DNA of 64,000 nt from Mycobacterium sp. DL99 (GCF_004762045.1 NZ_SJOM01000007.1:1752916-1816915); one strand, 5' to 3'; positions 20,599-29,302 are shown, counted from the first letter of the stretch. Notes: generated by a model not told the origin, from the letters alone. Translations and numbers: made by a program.

Positions 20599-21753
20599 GT
20601 GACCATGACGTGCGTGGTGATCGGGGCGGGCGCGTGGGGGTTGCCCGCCGCGGCTGAGCTCGCCCGCCGCGGGCACCGGGTGACGCTGATCGACCGCTAC
20701 GGCCCGCTGAACGGACTGTCTTCCTCGGCGGGATCGACCCGGTTGTGGCGGCTCGCCGACCCTGACCCGATGCGGGTGCGGACGGCGCAGCGTGGTGTCG
20801 ACGCGATGCACCGCCTTGCCGAGCGGGCGGGAACCCCGGTGTTCCTCACCCGTGGTCTGCTGTGGCGCGACGACGAGTCGCTGCCGGCCGTGGAGTCGAC
20901 ATTGGCGGCCCTTGGCGTCGCGTACGCCAATGTGCCTGCGGCGGACGTGGACCGGTTCTTTCCTGGTCTGCGCGGCGACGGGCGTGACGCCCTCTGGCAG
21001 CCGGTCGCCGGAATCGTGCTCGCCGAAGCATCGCTGCTGGCTCAGTCGAAGATCTTTCAGAGTGCCCCCGGCACAACGCTTCTCGAGCGTGACGTGGCAC
21101 GCGTCGAGAAAGCCGCCAACGGCGTCCGCGTGGTGCTGGCAGACGGCGACATCATCGATGCCGATGTCGCGGTGATCGCGGCCGGGCCGGGAGCGGCGCC
21201 GCTGCTGTCGCCGCTCGGGCTGGACCTGTCGCTACACCCGTATCTGGAACAGGTGGTGTACTTCGGCGATCCCGCGAATCCTGCTGCCACCGACGACTTT
21301 CCATGTCTGTTCGATGGACCGTCGGGCGACCGTCCGGGCATCTATGCCATGCCGTCGCCCGGTGCGGGCTACAAGATCGGTTTGGATGCCCCGTTGCGGG
21401 ACTACCGGGCCGGCGATGTCGATCGGACCCCTGATGATGGGCGGTCCGCGGTGCTCCGTGACCGGGTGCAGACCGACATGCCCGCAGTGGTTCCGACCGT
21501 GCTCAATGCTCAGGTCTGCAGTTGGACCGACTCTCCCGATGGCACCTTCGTCGTCGACCGCCTCGACGGTGGGATCGTCGTCGCCTGCGGAGACTCGGGG
21601 GAGGGCTTCAAGTATTCCGCGCTGATGGGTGAGGTGCTCGCCGACCTGGCCGAGGGGCGCACGCCGGACCCGGATGTCGCCCAGTGGTCGTTGGCTCGCT
21701 TTGCGACGGGCGTGCCTGAACGCACGGGCCCACACGTGCTCGGCAGGCACTAG
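20599..21753 (+). CDS. FAD-dependent amine oxidoreductase (sarcosine-oxidase/DadA-like)
   Basis: 384 residues. N-terminal dinucleotide-binding motif 'VVIGAGAWGLPAAAELARRG' followed by 'DRYGPLNGLSSSAGSTRLWR', the conserved SoxA-type FAD stretch. C-terminal 'FVVDRLDGGIVVACGDSGEG' closes the FAD site. The family oxidises secondary or primary amines (sarcosine, N-methyltryptophan and similar). GTG 20599 has GAGAGGT upstream; ATG 20605 is possible. It is probably in an operon with the aldehyde dehydrogenase and may feed it. The true substrate is unknown. Confidence 0.85.
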   Translation: MTMTCVVIGAGAWGLPAAAELARRGHRVTLIDRYGPLNGLSSSAGSTRLWRLADPDPMRVRTAQRGVDAMHRLAERAGTPVFLTRGLLWRDDESLPAVESTLAALGVAYANVPAADVDRFFPGLRGDGRDALWQPVAGIVLAEASLLAQSKIFQSAPGTTLLERDVARVEKAANGVRVVLADGDIIDADVAVIAAGPGAAPLLSPLGLDLSLHPYLEQVVYFGDPANPAATDDFPCLFDGPSGDRPGIYAMPSPGAGYKIGLDAPLRDYRAGDVDRTPDDGRSAVLRDRVQTDMPAVVPTVLNAQVCSWTDSPDGTFVVDRLDGGIVVACGDSGEGFKYSALMGEVLADLAEGRTPDPDVAQWSLARFATGVPERTGPHVLGRH

Positions 21754-21772
21754 GCGCCCGTCAGGGGGCCAC

Positions 21773-21784
21773 GAAATCCCTCGT
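21773..21784. repeat. 12-bp motif GAAATCCCTCGT, copy 2
   Basis: Identical to 19009-19020. It lies 20 bp beyond the FAD oxidase stop and ~210 bp upstream of the XRE-cupin regulator. Confidence 0.4.
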
Positions 21785-21921
21785 AAAGGCCGACTATCGC
21801 AACGGTAATCGTGGGTGGATAGGCAGAACGCCGCCGATACCGCATGAGTGTGTTCTGCATCACAATTCTTGGGGAATGTGATGGAAGCCTTGCGGACCGT
21901 CCTGGACCAGACATAGGGTTC

Positions 21922-21952
21922 GTTTTCAGCGAACAAAGTGTTCGCTGAAAAC
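21922..21952. promoter_or_regulatory. Perfect 31-bp inverted repeat, probable operator of the XRE-cupin regulator
   Basis: The left arm GTTTTCAGCGAACA (21922-21935) and its exact complement (21939-21952) are separated by AAG. It lies 38 bp upstream of the regulator ATG in the 21754-21990 gap, a normal position for an autoregulated operator. The GCGAACA/TGTTCGC core resembles the TGAACA-type half-sites of PuuR-like XRE-cupin proteins. Confidence 0.75.
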
Positions 21953-21990
21953 AATCCTCTTGCTCGTATGAGACGAACGGACATTTCGAT

Positions 21991-22581
21991 ATGAGTGCGA
22001 CTGTCGAGCCTGATCCCGCTGGGACGGCAGACACCGTGGTCGGTGCCCGGATCCGGCAGTTCCGCGCCGCGCGGAAGATGTCCCTTCGCCAGTTGGCCGA
22101 TCGCGCCGGCATCTCCCCGGGCTTTCTCAGCCAAGTCGAACGCGGACAGGTCAACGCGAGTGTCGGGACCTTGCGCCGGTTGGCGCAGTCGCTTGGCATC
22201 GTGCTGCCCGACTTGTTCACCGACGACGAGGTCACTGACGTTCGCATTCTCCGGAAGGCGGCTCGTCCCACCATCGAGGTGTCAGAGCTGAGCTCGAAGT
22301 ACCTGCTGTCGCAGAAGCCGCTGCGAAACCTCGAGGTTTACGCGGGTGAACTGTCGCCCGGATCGAGTGCGGGCGAGGCGTATGTGCACGGTGACGCGCA
22401 GGAGATCCTCATCGTCATCGCCGGCACCCCGACCCTTGAGCTCGACGGTGAGCGTTATGTGCTCGAACCGGGCGACAGCGCGGAGTACCGGACATCCATG
22501 CCGCACACCGTCCACAACTTGAGTGACGCACCGGTCGAACTCATCTGGATCGTCAGCCCCCCGACTGACTGGCCGACCTGA
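21991..22581 (+). CDS. XRE-family regulator with C-terminal cupin domain (PuuR-like)
   Basis: 196 residues. N-terminal HTH_3 domain ('RIRQFRAARKMSLRQLADRA', 'GISPGFLSQVERGQVNASVG') and a C-terminal cupin ('YVHGDAQEILIVIAGTPTLE', 'EPGDSAEYRTSMPHTVHNLS'). This architecture is shared with PuuR, the putrescine-utilisation repressor, and related amine sensors. It precedes the potD-like gene by ~70 bp and likely controls the importer and oxidase genes downstream through the 21922-21952 palindrome. The ligand is inferred, not seen. Confidence 0.9.
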   Translation: MSATVEPDPAGTADTVVGARIRQFRAARKMSLRQLADRAGISPGFLSQVERGQVNASVGTLRRLAQSLGIVLPDLFTDDEVTDVRILRKAARPTIEVSELSSKYLLSQKPLRNLEVYAGELSPGSSAGEAYVHGDAQEILIVIAGTPTLELDGERYVLEPGDSAEYRTSMPHTVHNLSDAPVELIWIVSPPTDWPT

Positions 22582-22598
22582 CGGGCCGCTCGCCCGCT

Positions 22599-22618
22599 GC
22601 GGATGTGCCCGCATCCGC
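22599..22618 (+). terminator. Small hairpin between regulator and importer genes
   Basis: GCGGATG (22599-22605) pairs with CATCCGC (22612-22618). It lies between the XRE-cupin stop and the potD-like start and could attenuate or process the transcript so that regulator and transporter are made in different amounts. Confidence 0.4.
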
Positions 22619-22653
22619 GAACCCCTTTCCGCCCAGATCAAAGGAGATCCGCA

Positions 22654-23778
22654 ATGAACATGTCACCCGTAGTCCGCAGTGTGCCCGCCTTGATCGCCGC
22701 AGGCGTTCTGCTGGCCACCGCGTGTACGCCTGCGGGTCCCGGCCAAGCGGCCGACGTGGATCTGGGCGGCGGACCGCCGCAGGCCGGCACCGTCAAAGAA
22801 GGCGCACTCAAGGGCATGACCCTGACGTTCGTGTCGTACGGCGGCATCTTCCAGGACGGTCAGACGAAGGCGGCGATCGAGCCGTTCGCAGCGCAGTCCG
22901 GCGCAAAGGTGTTGCAGGACGGGCCTACTGAGAACTCGAAGATCAAGGCTCAGGTCGACTCCAAGAACGTGACCTGGGATGTGGTCGATAGCACCAACGT
23001 GTTCACCGCCAAGAATTGCGGCACGCTGTTCATGCCGCTGGACACCAGCATCGTCGACATCAGCAAGCTGCCCCCGGGCACCAAGACCGACGACTGTTCG
23101 GTCCCCGCAATGGGTTACGGACTGATCGTGGTCTACAACACCAAGAAGTACGGGGCGAACCCGCCGAAGACCTGGACCGACTTCTACGACACCGCGAAGT
23201 TCCCCGGCAAGCGGGCGATCGAAGGCGTGCCCGGTGAACTCGACCCCGGCGTCCTCGAGGGTGCGCTGCTCGCCGACGGTGTCGCCCCGGACGCGATGTA
23301 CCCGATCGACATGGACCGGGCGCTGGCCAAGATGAACAGCATCCGCAAGGACACGGTCTTCTGGACCACTGGCGCACAGTCCCAGCAGCTCATCGAGTCC
23401 GGCCAGGTCGACATGGCGTTGGTGTGGAGCGGTCGTGCGTACTCGGCTGTCAAGAACGGGGCGCCGTTCGCTCCGATCTGGGACCAGTGGATGCCCGAGG
23501 CCGACACGATCGCCGTTCCCGTCGGCGCCAAGAACCCCAAGGCGTCGATGGCGCTCATCAACTTCTACCTCGGTGCCCAGCAGCAGGCCAAGCTTGCCGA
23601 ACTGACGTCGTACAGCCCGATCAACGTCGATGCCAAGCCGCAACTCGACGACCTGGCCCGGTCGTACCTGACCACCACGCCGGAGCGGGAAAAGGACCGG
23701 TTCCCACTTGATCTCGGGTATTGGGCCGAACACCAGGAAGACATCGCCAACAAGTACACGTCCTGGCTCGCGGGCTAG
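22654..23778 (+). CDS. potD: ABC-transporter substrate-binding lipoprotein, spermidine/putrescine type (PotD-like)
   Basis: 374 residues. Signal peptide with lipobox 'LLATACTPAG', so the mature protein begins at Cys and is anchored outside the membrane. The body matches the PotD/PotF class: 'TLTFVSYGGIFQDGQTKAAI', 'VTWDVVDSTNVFTAKNCGTL', 'DLALVWSGR'-like 'VDMALVWSGRAYSAVKNGAP' and 'DTIAVPVGAKNPKASMALIN'. It captures a polyamine or related amine for the PotB/PotC/PotA-like proteins. ATG 22654 has AAAGGAG upstream. Exact ligand is unproven. Confidence 0.9.
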   Translation: MNMSPVVRSVPALIAAGVLLATACTPAGPGQAADVDLGGGPPQAGTVKEGALKGMTLTFVSYGGIFQDGQTKAAIEPFAAQSGAKVLQDGPTENSKIKAQVDSKNVTWDVVDSTNVFTAKNCGTLFMPLDTSIVDISKLPPGTKTDDCSVPAMGYGLIVVYNTKKYGANPPKTWTDFYDTAKFPGKRAIEGVPGELDPGVLEGALLADGVAPDAMYPIDMDRALAKMNSIRKDTVFWTTGAQSQQLIESGQVDMALVWSGRAYSAVKNGAPFAPIWDQWMPEADTIAVPVGAKNPKASMALINFYLGAQQQAKLAELTSYSPINVDAKPQLDDLARSYLTTTPEREKDRFPLDLGYWAEHQEDIANKYTSWLAG

Positions 23779-23791
23779 GAGGTCTCGTTCC

Positions 23792-24679
23792 ATGACGATG
23801 GTCGATGTTCTGGCGGGCGGAGCGCCACCCAAGACCCAGACCACTCCCACCACCTCCGGTCGGAGGCTCGGCGACATCGGTTTGTTGGCGCCGTCGGTTC
23901 TGCTCGTCCTCGGGGTGTTCGGACTGCCGCTGGCCATCATGTTCTGGCAGGCGTTCAGCGACCCAGAACTCGGCTTCGGCAATTTCGCCTGGTATCTGGG
24001 CGATTCCGTGCAGCGCAGCGTCCTGTCGCGCACGTTCACGACGGGCCTCGAAGTCACGGTGATCTGCCTGGTGCTCGGCTATCCCTACGCCTACGCCATG
24101 GTCGCGTTCGGGCCCGCGGTCCGGATCGCACTGACCCTCATCGTGTTGGTTCCGTTCTGGACCAGCCTGATGGTGCGCACGTTCGCCTGGGTGATCCTGC
24201 TCGAGGACGGCGGACCGATCCAGACCCTGCTGTCGTTCGTCGGGCTGGGCAGTGTGCCGTTGCTTCGGACGAACCTGGGTGTGGTCATCGGCATGAGTCA
24301 GATCCTGTTGCCGTTCATGGTGTTGCCGCTGTACGCCGTGATGTCTGGAATCGACCGGCGCCTTGTCCTCGCATCCTCGAGTCTCGGTGCGCGACCGGTC
24401 ATCTCGTTCGCGCGGATCTGGGTTCCGCTGTCGCTGCCCGGCGTCGGAGCCGGGTGCCTGATGGTGTTCATCAGCAGCCTCGGCTTCTACGTCACCCCCG
24501 CGCTGCTCGGTGCACCTGATGACGCTCTGATCAGTCAGCAGATCTACGTCCAGGTCACCAGCTTGTTGGCCTGGGGCAGGGGAGGGGCGATGGGTGTGGT
24601 GCTGCTGCTCGTCACGTTCCTGGTGCTTGCCGCCCTGCTGTACCTGCTGCGCCGAAACCGTAAGGAGCGCACGGCATGA
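23792..24679 (+). CDS. potB: ABC-transporter permease (PotB-like)
   Basis: 295 residues, about six transmembrane helices. The EAA-type loop contacting the ATPase is visible in 'ASSSLGARPVISFARIWVPL', and 'QSVLSRTFTTGLEVTVICLVLG' with 'MVRTFAWVILLEDGGPIQ' is typical of the PotB/spermidine permease family. ATG 23792 follows AGGAGGT; the open frame extends back into potD but those codons belong to potD. It overlaps potC by 4 bp (ATGA). Confidence 0.92.
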   Translation: MTMVDVLAGGAPPKTQTTPTTSGRRLGDIGLLAPSVLLVLGVFGLPLAIMFWQAFSDPELGFGNFAWYLGDSVQRSVLSRTFTTGLEVTVICLVLGYPYAYAMVAFGPAVRIALTLIVLVPFWTSLMVRTFAWVILLEDGGPIQTLLSFVGLGSVPLLRTNLGVVIGMSQILLPFMVLPLYAVMSGIDRRLVLASSSLGARPVISFARIWVPLSLPGVGAGCLMVFISSLGFYVTPALLGAPDDALISQQIYVQVTSLLAWGRGGAMGVVLLLVTFLVLAALLYLLRRNRKERTA

Positions 24680-25476
24680 CACGGTATGCAAAGACGTTCT
24701 GGAACGTCCTGCTCGGGTTGTTCTGTGCGGGGGTCGGCTTGTGGTTGGTCGCACCGTCGTTGATCGTGGTGCCGCTGAGCTTCACCGATCGTCCGTCGTT
24801 CGCGTTCCCGCCGACCGGATGGTCGACGCGCTGGTACCACACGTTCTTCGAAGATCCCGCGTGGATTGCCGCGCTGAAGGCAAGCCTGGAGGTCGGTGTC
24901 CTGGTGGTCGTGTTCGCCACCTTGTTCGGCACGGCCGCGGCGGTGGCGCTCAGCCGCACCCGGCTGGCCGGCCGGCAGGGCATACGTGCGTTCCTGTTGG
25001 CTCCCATGGTTGTTCCGGTGATCGTGGTCGCCGTCGGCCTCTACGCCTTGTTCCTGAGGCTGAACTTGCTCGGGACCCTGTTCGGCTTTGTCGTCGCGCA
25101 CACCATGCTGGCACTGCCGTTCGTCATCGTGCCGGTGATGGCCAGCCTGCAGGGATTCGACCGGCGGCTGGAGGATGCGGCCGCGATCTGCGGTGCCGGC
25201 CGCTGGACCACGTTCCGTACCGTCACACTGCCGCTGGTGGCGCCGGGGGTGCTCTCGGGCGCGCTGTTCGCGTTCGCGACGAGCTTCGACGAGGTCGTGC
25301 TATCGCTGTTCATCCAGAACCCGTACCTGCAGACGCTGCCGGTCAAGATGTACGCCTCGGTCACGCGCGACACCGATCCCACGATCGCTGCGGCCGCCAC
25401 CCTCATCCTCGCCCTCACAACGGGTCTGACCGTCGTTGCGGGCATCTACTCGCGCAGGAGGAATCGTGTCCACTGA
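24676..25476 (+). CDS. potC: ABC-transporter permease (PotC-like)
   Basis: 266 residues with about six transmembrane helices and the EAA loop 'LEDAAAICGAGRWTTFRTVT'. 'FATSFDEVVLSLFIQNPYLQ' and 'LPVKMYASVTRDTDPTIAAA' are hallmarks of PotC-type permeases. It pairs with the PotB-like protein to form the channel. Translation is coupled on both sides: a 4-bp overlap with potB and an 11-bp overlap with potA. Confidence 0.92.
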   Translation: MTRYAKTFWNVLLGLFCAGVGLWLVAPSLIVVPLSFTDRPSFAFPPTGWSTRWYHTFFEDPAWIAALKASLEVGVLVVVFATLFGTAAAVALSRTRLAGRQGIRAFLLAPMVVPVIVVAVGLYALFLRLNLLGTLFGFVVAHTMLALPFVIVPVMASLQGFDRRLEDAAAICGAGRWTTFRTVTLPLVAPGVLSGALFAFATSFDEVVLSLFIQNPYLQTLPVKMYASVTRDTDPTIAAAATLILALTTGLTVVAGIYSRRRNRVH

Positions 25477-26554
25477 CAACACCCCGCACGGTGCGTCGAT
25501 CACCTTGCGCGGTCTGACCAAGACCTACGGCTCGGAGAAGGCCGTCGACGCCATCGACCTCGATGCGCGGCCGGGTGAGTTCCTCACTCTTCTCGGCCCG
25601 AGCGGTTCGGGAAAGACCACCACCCTCAACATGATCGCCGGCTTCGTCGACGTCACCGAGGGGGAACTGCTGATCGACGGCCGGCCGGTTGCCGATCTCC
25701 CGCCGTACCGCCGCAACATCGGCATGGTGTTCCAGCACTACGCGCTGTTCCCGCACATGACGGTGACAGACAACGTCGAATACCCGCTGCGCCAGCGCAA
25801 GATGGCCAAGGCGCAACGTCGCGAGAAGGTGGCGGCCGCGCTGCGTACGGTCGGTCTCGACGGCTACGGCAAGCGGATGCCCAAGGAACTGTCCGGTGGT
25901 CAACAGCAGCGCGTCGCCTTCGCGCGGGCCATGGTCTACGAGCCGCGCGTGCTGCTCATGGACGAGCCGCTGGGCGCGCTGGACAAGAAGCTGCGTGATT
26001 CGCTGCAACTCGAGATCAAGCGCATTCACGGTGAACTCGGCACCACGTTCGTCTACGTCACCCACGACCAGGACGAGGCGCTGGTGCTGTCGGACCGCAT
26101 CGCGGTGTTCAACAAGGCGCGCATCGAGCAGATCGGTTCGCCCACCGACCTTTACGAACACCCGAAGAGCGTCTTCGTGGCCCGGTTCCTCGGCGAGTCG
26201 TCGCTGTTCTACGGAAAACTCGAGGACGGGCGCGCCGTCAACGCCTATGGCCGGCGGATCGTGGCCGGTCGGGGTGATTCGAGGCGTGGTGACTCGGTGG
26301 CCGTCGTGGTGCGGCCGGAACGGCTTCGCATCGTCACCGGTGACACCGAGCCGGACGCTGTCAATGCGGTGCCGGGCACCGTGATTCAGGAGATCTACCT
26401 CGGCAACTCACGCAAGGTCGAGGTCAGCCTGCCCGACGGCACCGTCGCGCTGGTCCGCGAGAGCGCGGACAGCATCACACCGACCCAGGCGGGGCAAAAG
26501 GTGTGGTTGACGTTCGATCCCGACGTCGCCACCATCCTGCCCGCCGACAACTGA
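25466..26554 (+). CDS. potA: ABC-transporter ATP-binding protein (PotA-like)
   Basis: 362 residues. Walker A 'LGPSGSGKTTTLNMIAGF', Q-loop 'IGMVFQHYALFPHMTV', ABC signature 'LSGGQQQRVAFARAM', Walker B 'VLLMDEPLGALDKKL' and H-loop 'VYVTHDQDEAL'. A C-terminal TOBE-type domain (~residue 240 on) is typical of polyamine, iron and sugar importer ATPases. GTG 25466 follows AGGAGG. It energises import of the PotD-bound solute. Confidence 0.95.
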   Translation: MSTDNTPHGASITLRGLTKTYGSEKAVDAIDLDARPGEFLTLLGPSGSGKTTTLNMIAGFVDVTEGELLIDGRPVADLPPYRRNIGMVFQHYALFPHMTVTDNVEYPLRQRKMAKAQRREKVAAALRTVGLDGYGKRMPKELSGGQQQRVAFARAMVYEPRVLLMDEPLGALDKKLRDSLQLEIKRIHGELGTTFVYVTHDQDEALVLSDRIAVFNKARIEQIGSPTDLYEHPKSVFVARFLGESSLFYGKLEDGRAVNAYGRRIVAGRGDSRRGDSVAVVVRPERLRIVTGDTEPDAVNAVPGTVIQEIYLGNSRKVEVSLPDGTVALVRESADSITPTQAGQKVWLTFDPDVATILPADN

Positions 26555-26583
26555 TCAACCGCCACAAGTACAGGAGAACCAAG

Positions 26584-28002
26584 ATGTCCCCCGACGGTCG
26601 CACGACCAGCGGTCTTGCCAATGACTTCGTGAACGGCAGCGTGTCGTTCTGGTATCGCGCGGCGGGCTGGCCGGAATCAAGACCGGCTCTGCCGGGTTCG
26701 CTCGAAGCCGACGTCTGCATCGTCGGGGCGGGCCTGACCGGCTTGTGGGCCGCCTACTACCTCAAGCGCGAACAGCCAGACATCCGGATTGTCATGCTGG
26801 AGAAGGAGTTCGCCGGGTTCGGGGCGTCCGGCCGCAACGGCGGATGGCTCTCCGCCGAACTCGCAGGATCCCGCGATGCCTATGCCTCCACGCACGGCCA
26901 CGACGGCGTCGTCGCACTCATGCAGGCCATGCGGGGCGCCGTGGACGAGGTCATCGACGTCACGAAGTCCGAAGGCATCGACGCCGACGTGGTCAAGGAC
27001 GGCGTGCTGCATGTGGCGCGCAACCAGGCGCAGATGGGCCGGCTCCGCGAATCTCTCGACTACGAGCGGAGTTGGGGTGCCACCGAGGACGACTTCGTGG
27101 TCCTCACCGGCGACGAATCCAATGCCCGCATCCGGGTCGAGCGCGCCATGGGCGCTCTGTTCACCCCGCACTGCGCGCGGGTGCAGCCGGCCAAACTCGT
27201 TCAGGGGCTGGCCCGCGTGGTGGAGGGCATGGGCGTCGCCATCTACGAGCAGACCGAAGTGACCGACATCAAGGCCGGGCGTGCCATCACGGCCCGTGGC
27301 GATGTCCGGGCACCGGTGGTCCTGCGCTGCCTTGAGGGCTTCACCGCGACCATGCCGGGACAGCGCCGGGCGTGGCTGCCGATGAACTCCTCGATGGTGG
27401 TGACCGAACCCCTCCCGGATTCCGTTCTGCAGCAGGTCGGTTGGAACGGCGCCGAGCTCCTCGGCGACTACGCGCACGGCTACATGTATGCCCAGCGCAC
27501 GGCTGACAATCGAATTGCGCTGGGCGGCCGGGGGATCCCCTACCGGTACGGTTCGGCACTCGATCATCGCGGAGCCACCCAGCAGTGGACCATCGATGCT
27601 CTGGGCGCCCTGGTGCGCGACATGTTCCCGGCGACCCGCGACGTTCCGATCGAGCACGCGTGGTGCGGGGTGCTCGGGGTGCCGCGCGACTGGACTGCCA
27701 CCGTGGACTTCGACCGGGCGAGCGGGCTCGGCACCGCGGGTGGCTATGTCGGCAGCGGCCTGACCACCACCAACCTGGCCGGGCACACCCTTGCCGATCT
27801 CGTGCTCAAGCGCGACACCGCGCTCACCCGGCTGCCCTGGGTGGGGCGTCGGGTCCGAAAATGGGAGCCGGAGCCGTTGCGGTGGTTGGGAGTTCAGGCG
27901 ATGTATGCGCTGTACAGGACCGCTGATCGTCGCGAGTCCACGCGTGGCCTGTCCGGCACGAGTGGGCTGGCACGTGTGGCGAACAAGATCACCGGGCGCT
28001 GA
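26584..28002 (+). CDS. FAD-dependent amine oxidase (PuuB/OrdL-like)
   Basis: 472 residues. N-terminal 'SFWYRAAGWPESRPALPGSL' then the FAD-binding 'ADVCIVGAGLTGLWAAYYLK'. 'GASGRNGGWLSAEL' is the conserved RNGG motif of the gamma-glutamylputrescine oxidase/OrdL group. C-terminal 'GYVGSGLTTTNLAGHTLADLVL' is the second FAD element. In E. coli PuuB oxidises gamma-glutamylputrescine; no glutamylputrescine synthetase is seen here, so the substrate may be a free polyamine or another amine. It follows potA by 29 bp after an AGGAGA and belongs to the same unit. Confidence 0.88.
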   Translation: MSPDGRTTSGLANDFVNGSVSFWYRAAGWPESRPALPGSLEADVCIVGAGLTGLWAAYYLKREQPDIRIVMLEKEFAGFGASGRNGGWLSAELAGSRDAYASTHGHDGVVALMQAMRGAVDEVIDVTKSEGIDADVVKDGVLHVARNQAQMGRLRESLDYERSWGATEDDFVVLTGDESNARIRVERAMGALFTPHCARVQPAKLVQGLARVVEGMGVAIYEQTEVTDIKAGRAITARGDVRAPVVLRCLEGFTATMPGQRRAWLPMNSSMVVTEPLPDSVLQQVGWNGAELLGDYAHGYMYAQRTADNRIALGGRGIPYRYGSALDHRGATQQWTIDALGALVRDMFPATRDVPIEHAWCGVLGVPRDWTATVDFDRASGLGTAGGYVGSGLTTTNLAGHTLADLVLKRDTALTRLPWVGRRVRKWEPEPLRWLGVQAMYALYRTADRRESTRGLSGTSGLARVANKITGR

Positions 28003-28006
28003 CGCG

Positions 28007-28357
28007 ATGGAGACGAGTGTGAACCTGCTTCATGTTGACGCGGACACGGTCGAAATGCCCGAGCCGCAACCGAAACCGACGAGCGTCAGCGGCCAGCTGG
28101 AGTCCTCGCTCGGTGTCTGGGCCGATGCGGTGACCGATACCGGGGTGTGGGAATGCGGCCCGGGTGAGTTCAGCGCGGACCGGTCGAGTGCGACCGAGGT
28201 GTGCCACATCATCTCGGGCTCCGGCACCGTCGTCGGTGAGGACGGAACGAGCGCCGACATCAGGCCCGGCAGCCTGCTGGTCCTGCCAAAGGGGTGGCGA
28301 GGAACGTGGTTCGTCAAGGAGGCGATCCGCAAGACCTACGTCATGGTGGGTGCCTGA
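28007..28357 (+). CDS. Small cupin-domain protein (DUF861/EutQ-like)
   Basis: 116 residues, a single cupin barrel: 'VWECGPGEFSADRSSATEVC' , 'HIISGSGTVVGEDGTSADIR' and 'PGSLLVLPKGWRGTWFVKEA' with terminal 'RKTYVMV'. This is the (R)-ureidoglycine-aminohydrolase/DUF861 cupin type commonly found beside polyamine oxidases. It starts 4 bp after the oxidase stop, so it is the last gene of the operon. It may be an accessory enzyme; its reaction is unknown. Confidence 0.85.
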   Translation: METSVNLLHVDADTVEMPEPQPKPTSVSGQLESSLGVWADAVTDTGVWECGPGEFSADRSSATEVCHIISGSGTVVGEDGTSADIRPGSLLVLPKGWRGTWFVKEAIRKTYVMVGA

Positions 28358-28393
28358 GGGCGTCGTTCGTCTGATGCGTCCTAAACTGGGGCC

Positions 28394-29302
28394 ATGACCG
28401 CGAGCGCTCGGGTCGGCGAGTTCGAGGAATTGCGGCCCCATCTGCTGGCCGTGGCCTACCGGCTCACCGGAACCTTCGCCGACGCCGAGGACATCGTCCA
28501 GGATGCGTGGATCCGCTGGGAAGCCAACCAGACCACGATCGCTGACCTGCGGGCCTGGCTGACCACCGTGGTGAGCAGGCTCGGCCTGGACCGGTTGCGC
28601 TCGGCGGCCCACCGGCGCGAGGCCTACTACGGGGAATGGCTGCCAGAGCCCGTGGTGACCGGGCTCGACGCGAATGACCCACTCAACGCGGTGGTGGCCG
28701 GGGAAGACGCCCGGTTCGCCGCGATGGTGGTGTTGGAGCGGCTCACCCCCGATCAGCGCGTGGCCTTCGTGTTGCACGACGGGTTCGGCCTACCGTTCAC
28801 CGAAATCGCCGGTGTGCTCGGCGTCAGCGATGCTTCGGCCCGCCAGTTGGCCTCCCGGGCCCGTCGTGCGGTCGCCGACAATCCGCCTGCGTCGTCGGCC
28901 GACGATTTGCACAACCAGGTGGCGGGCGAGCTGATGGCCGCGCTGGCGTCGGGGGAGCTCGACGCCGTCGTGCGGTTGCTGCATCCCGACGTCACGTTCA
29001 CCGGCGATTCGAACCGTCGTGCCCCGACGGCTGCCCGCGTCATCCGCGGGCCGGACAAGGTGGCCCGGTTCATCCTCGGGCTGGCCAAGCGCTACGGGCC
29101 GAATTGGTTGGCGGGCAGTCAATTTGCGCTCGTCAACGGCCAGTTGGGCCTCTACACCACAGGGGCGCCGGCCGGTGACGGCTACCCCGAGATGATGCCC
29201 CGGGTCACGATCTTCACGGTGCGGGACGGCTTGGTCTGCGCGGTCTGGGACATCGCCAACCCCGACAAGTTCACCGGATCCCCGCTGAGAGGTGCACAGT
29301 GA
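28394..29302 (+). CDS. sigJ: ECF41-type RNA polymerase sigma factor SigJ
   Basis: 302 residues. Sigma region 2 'LAVAYRLTGTFADAEDIVQD' with 'AWIRWEA', region 4 'DQRVAFVLHDGFGLPFTEIA' and 'GVLGVSDASARQLASRARRA', then a C-terminal SnoaL/NTF2-like domain (~residues 180-295, 'PRVTIFTVRDGLVCAVWDIA'). This fused extension defines the ECF41 group, where it modulates sigma activity in place of an anti-sigma factor. Position matches Rv3328c (sigJ) near dacB1 and Rv3329. The carboxymuconolactone decarboxylase 2 kb away carries an exact ECF41-type promoter. The stop overlaps the next gene (TGATG). Confidence 0.93.
   Translation: MTASARVGEFEELRPHLLAVAYRLTGTFADAEDIVQDAWIRWEANQTTIADLRAWLTTVVSRLGLDRLRSAAHRREAYYGEWLPEPVVTGLDANDPLNAVVAGEDARFAAMVVLERLTPDQRVAFVLHDGFGLPFTEIAGVLGVSDASARQLASRARRAVADNPPASSADDLHNQVAGELMAALASGELDAVVRLLHPDVTFTGDSNRRAPTAARVIRGPDKVARFILGLAKRYGPNWLAGSQFALVNGQLGLYTTGAPAGDGYPEMMPRVTIFTVRDGLVCAVWDIANPDKFTGSPLRGAQ

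Noticed and set aside
22636..24700. Possible separate small ORFs on the opposite strand of the pot operon
   Set aside because: They mirror the coding frames and lack ribosome-binding sites or recognisable domains.
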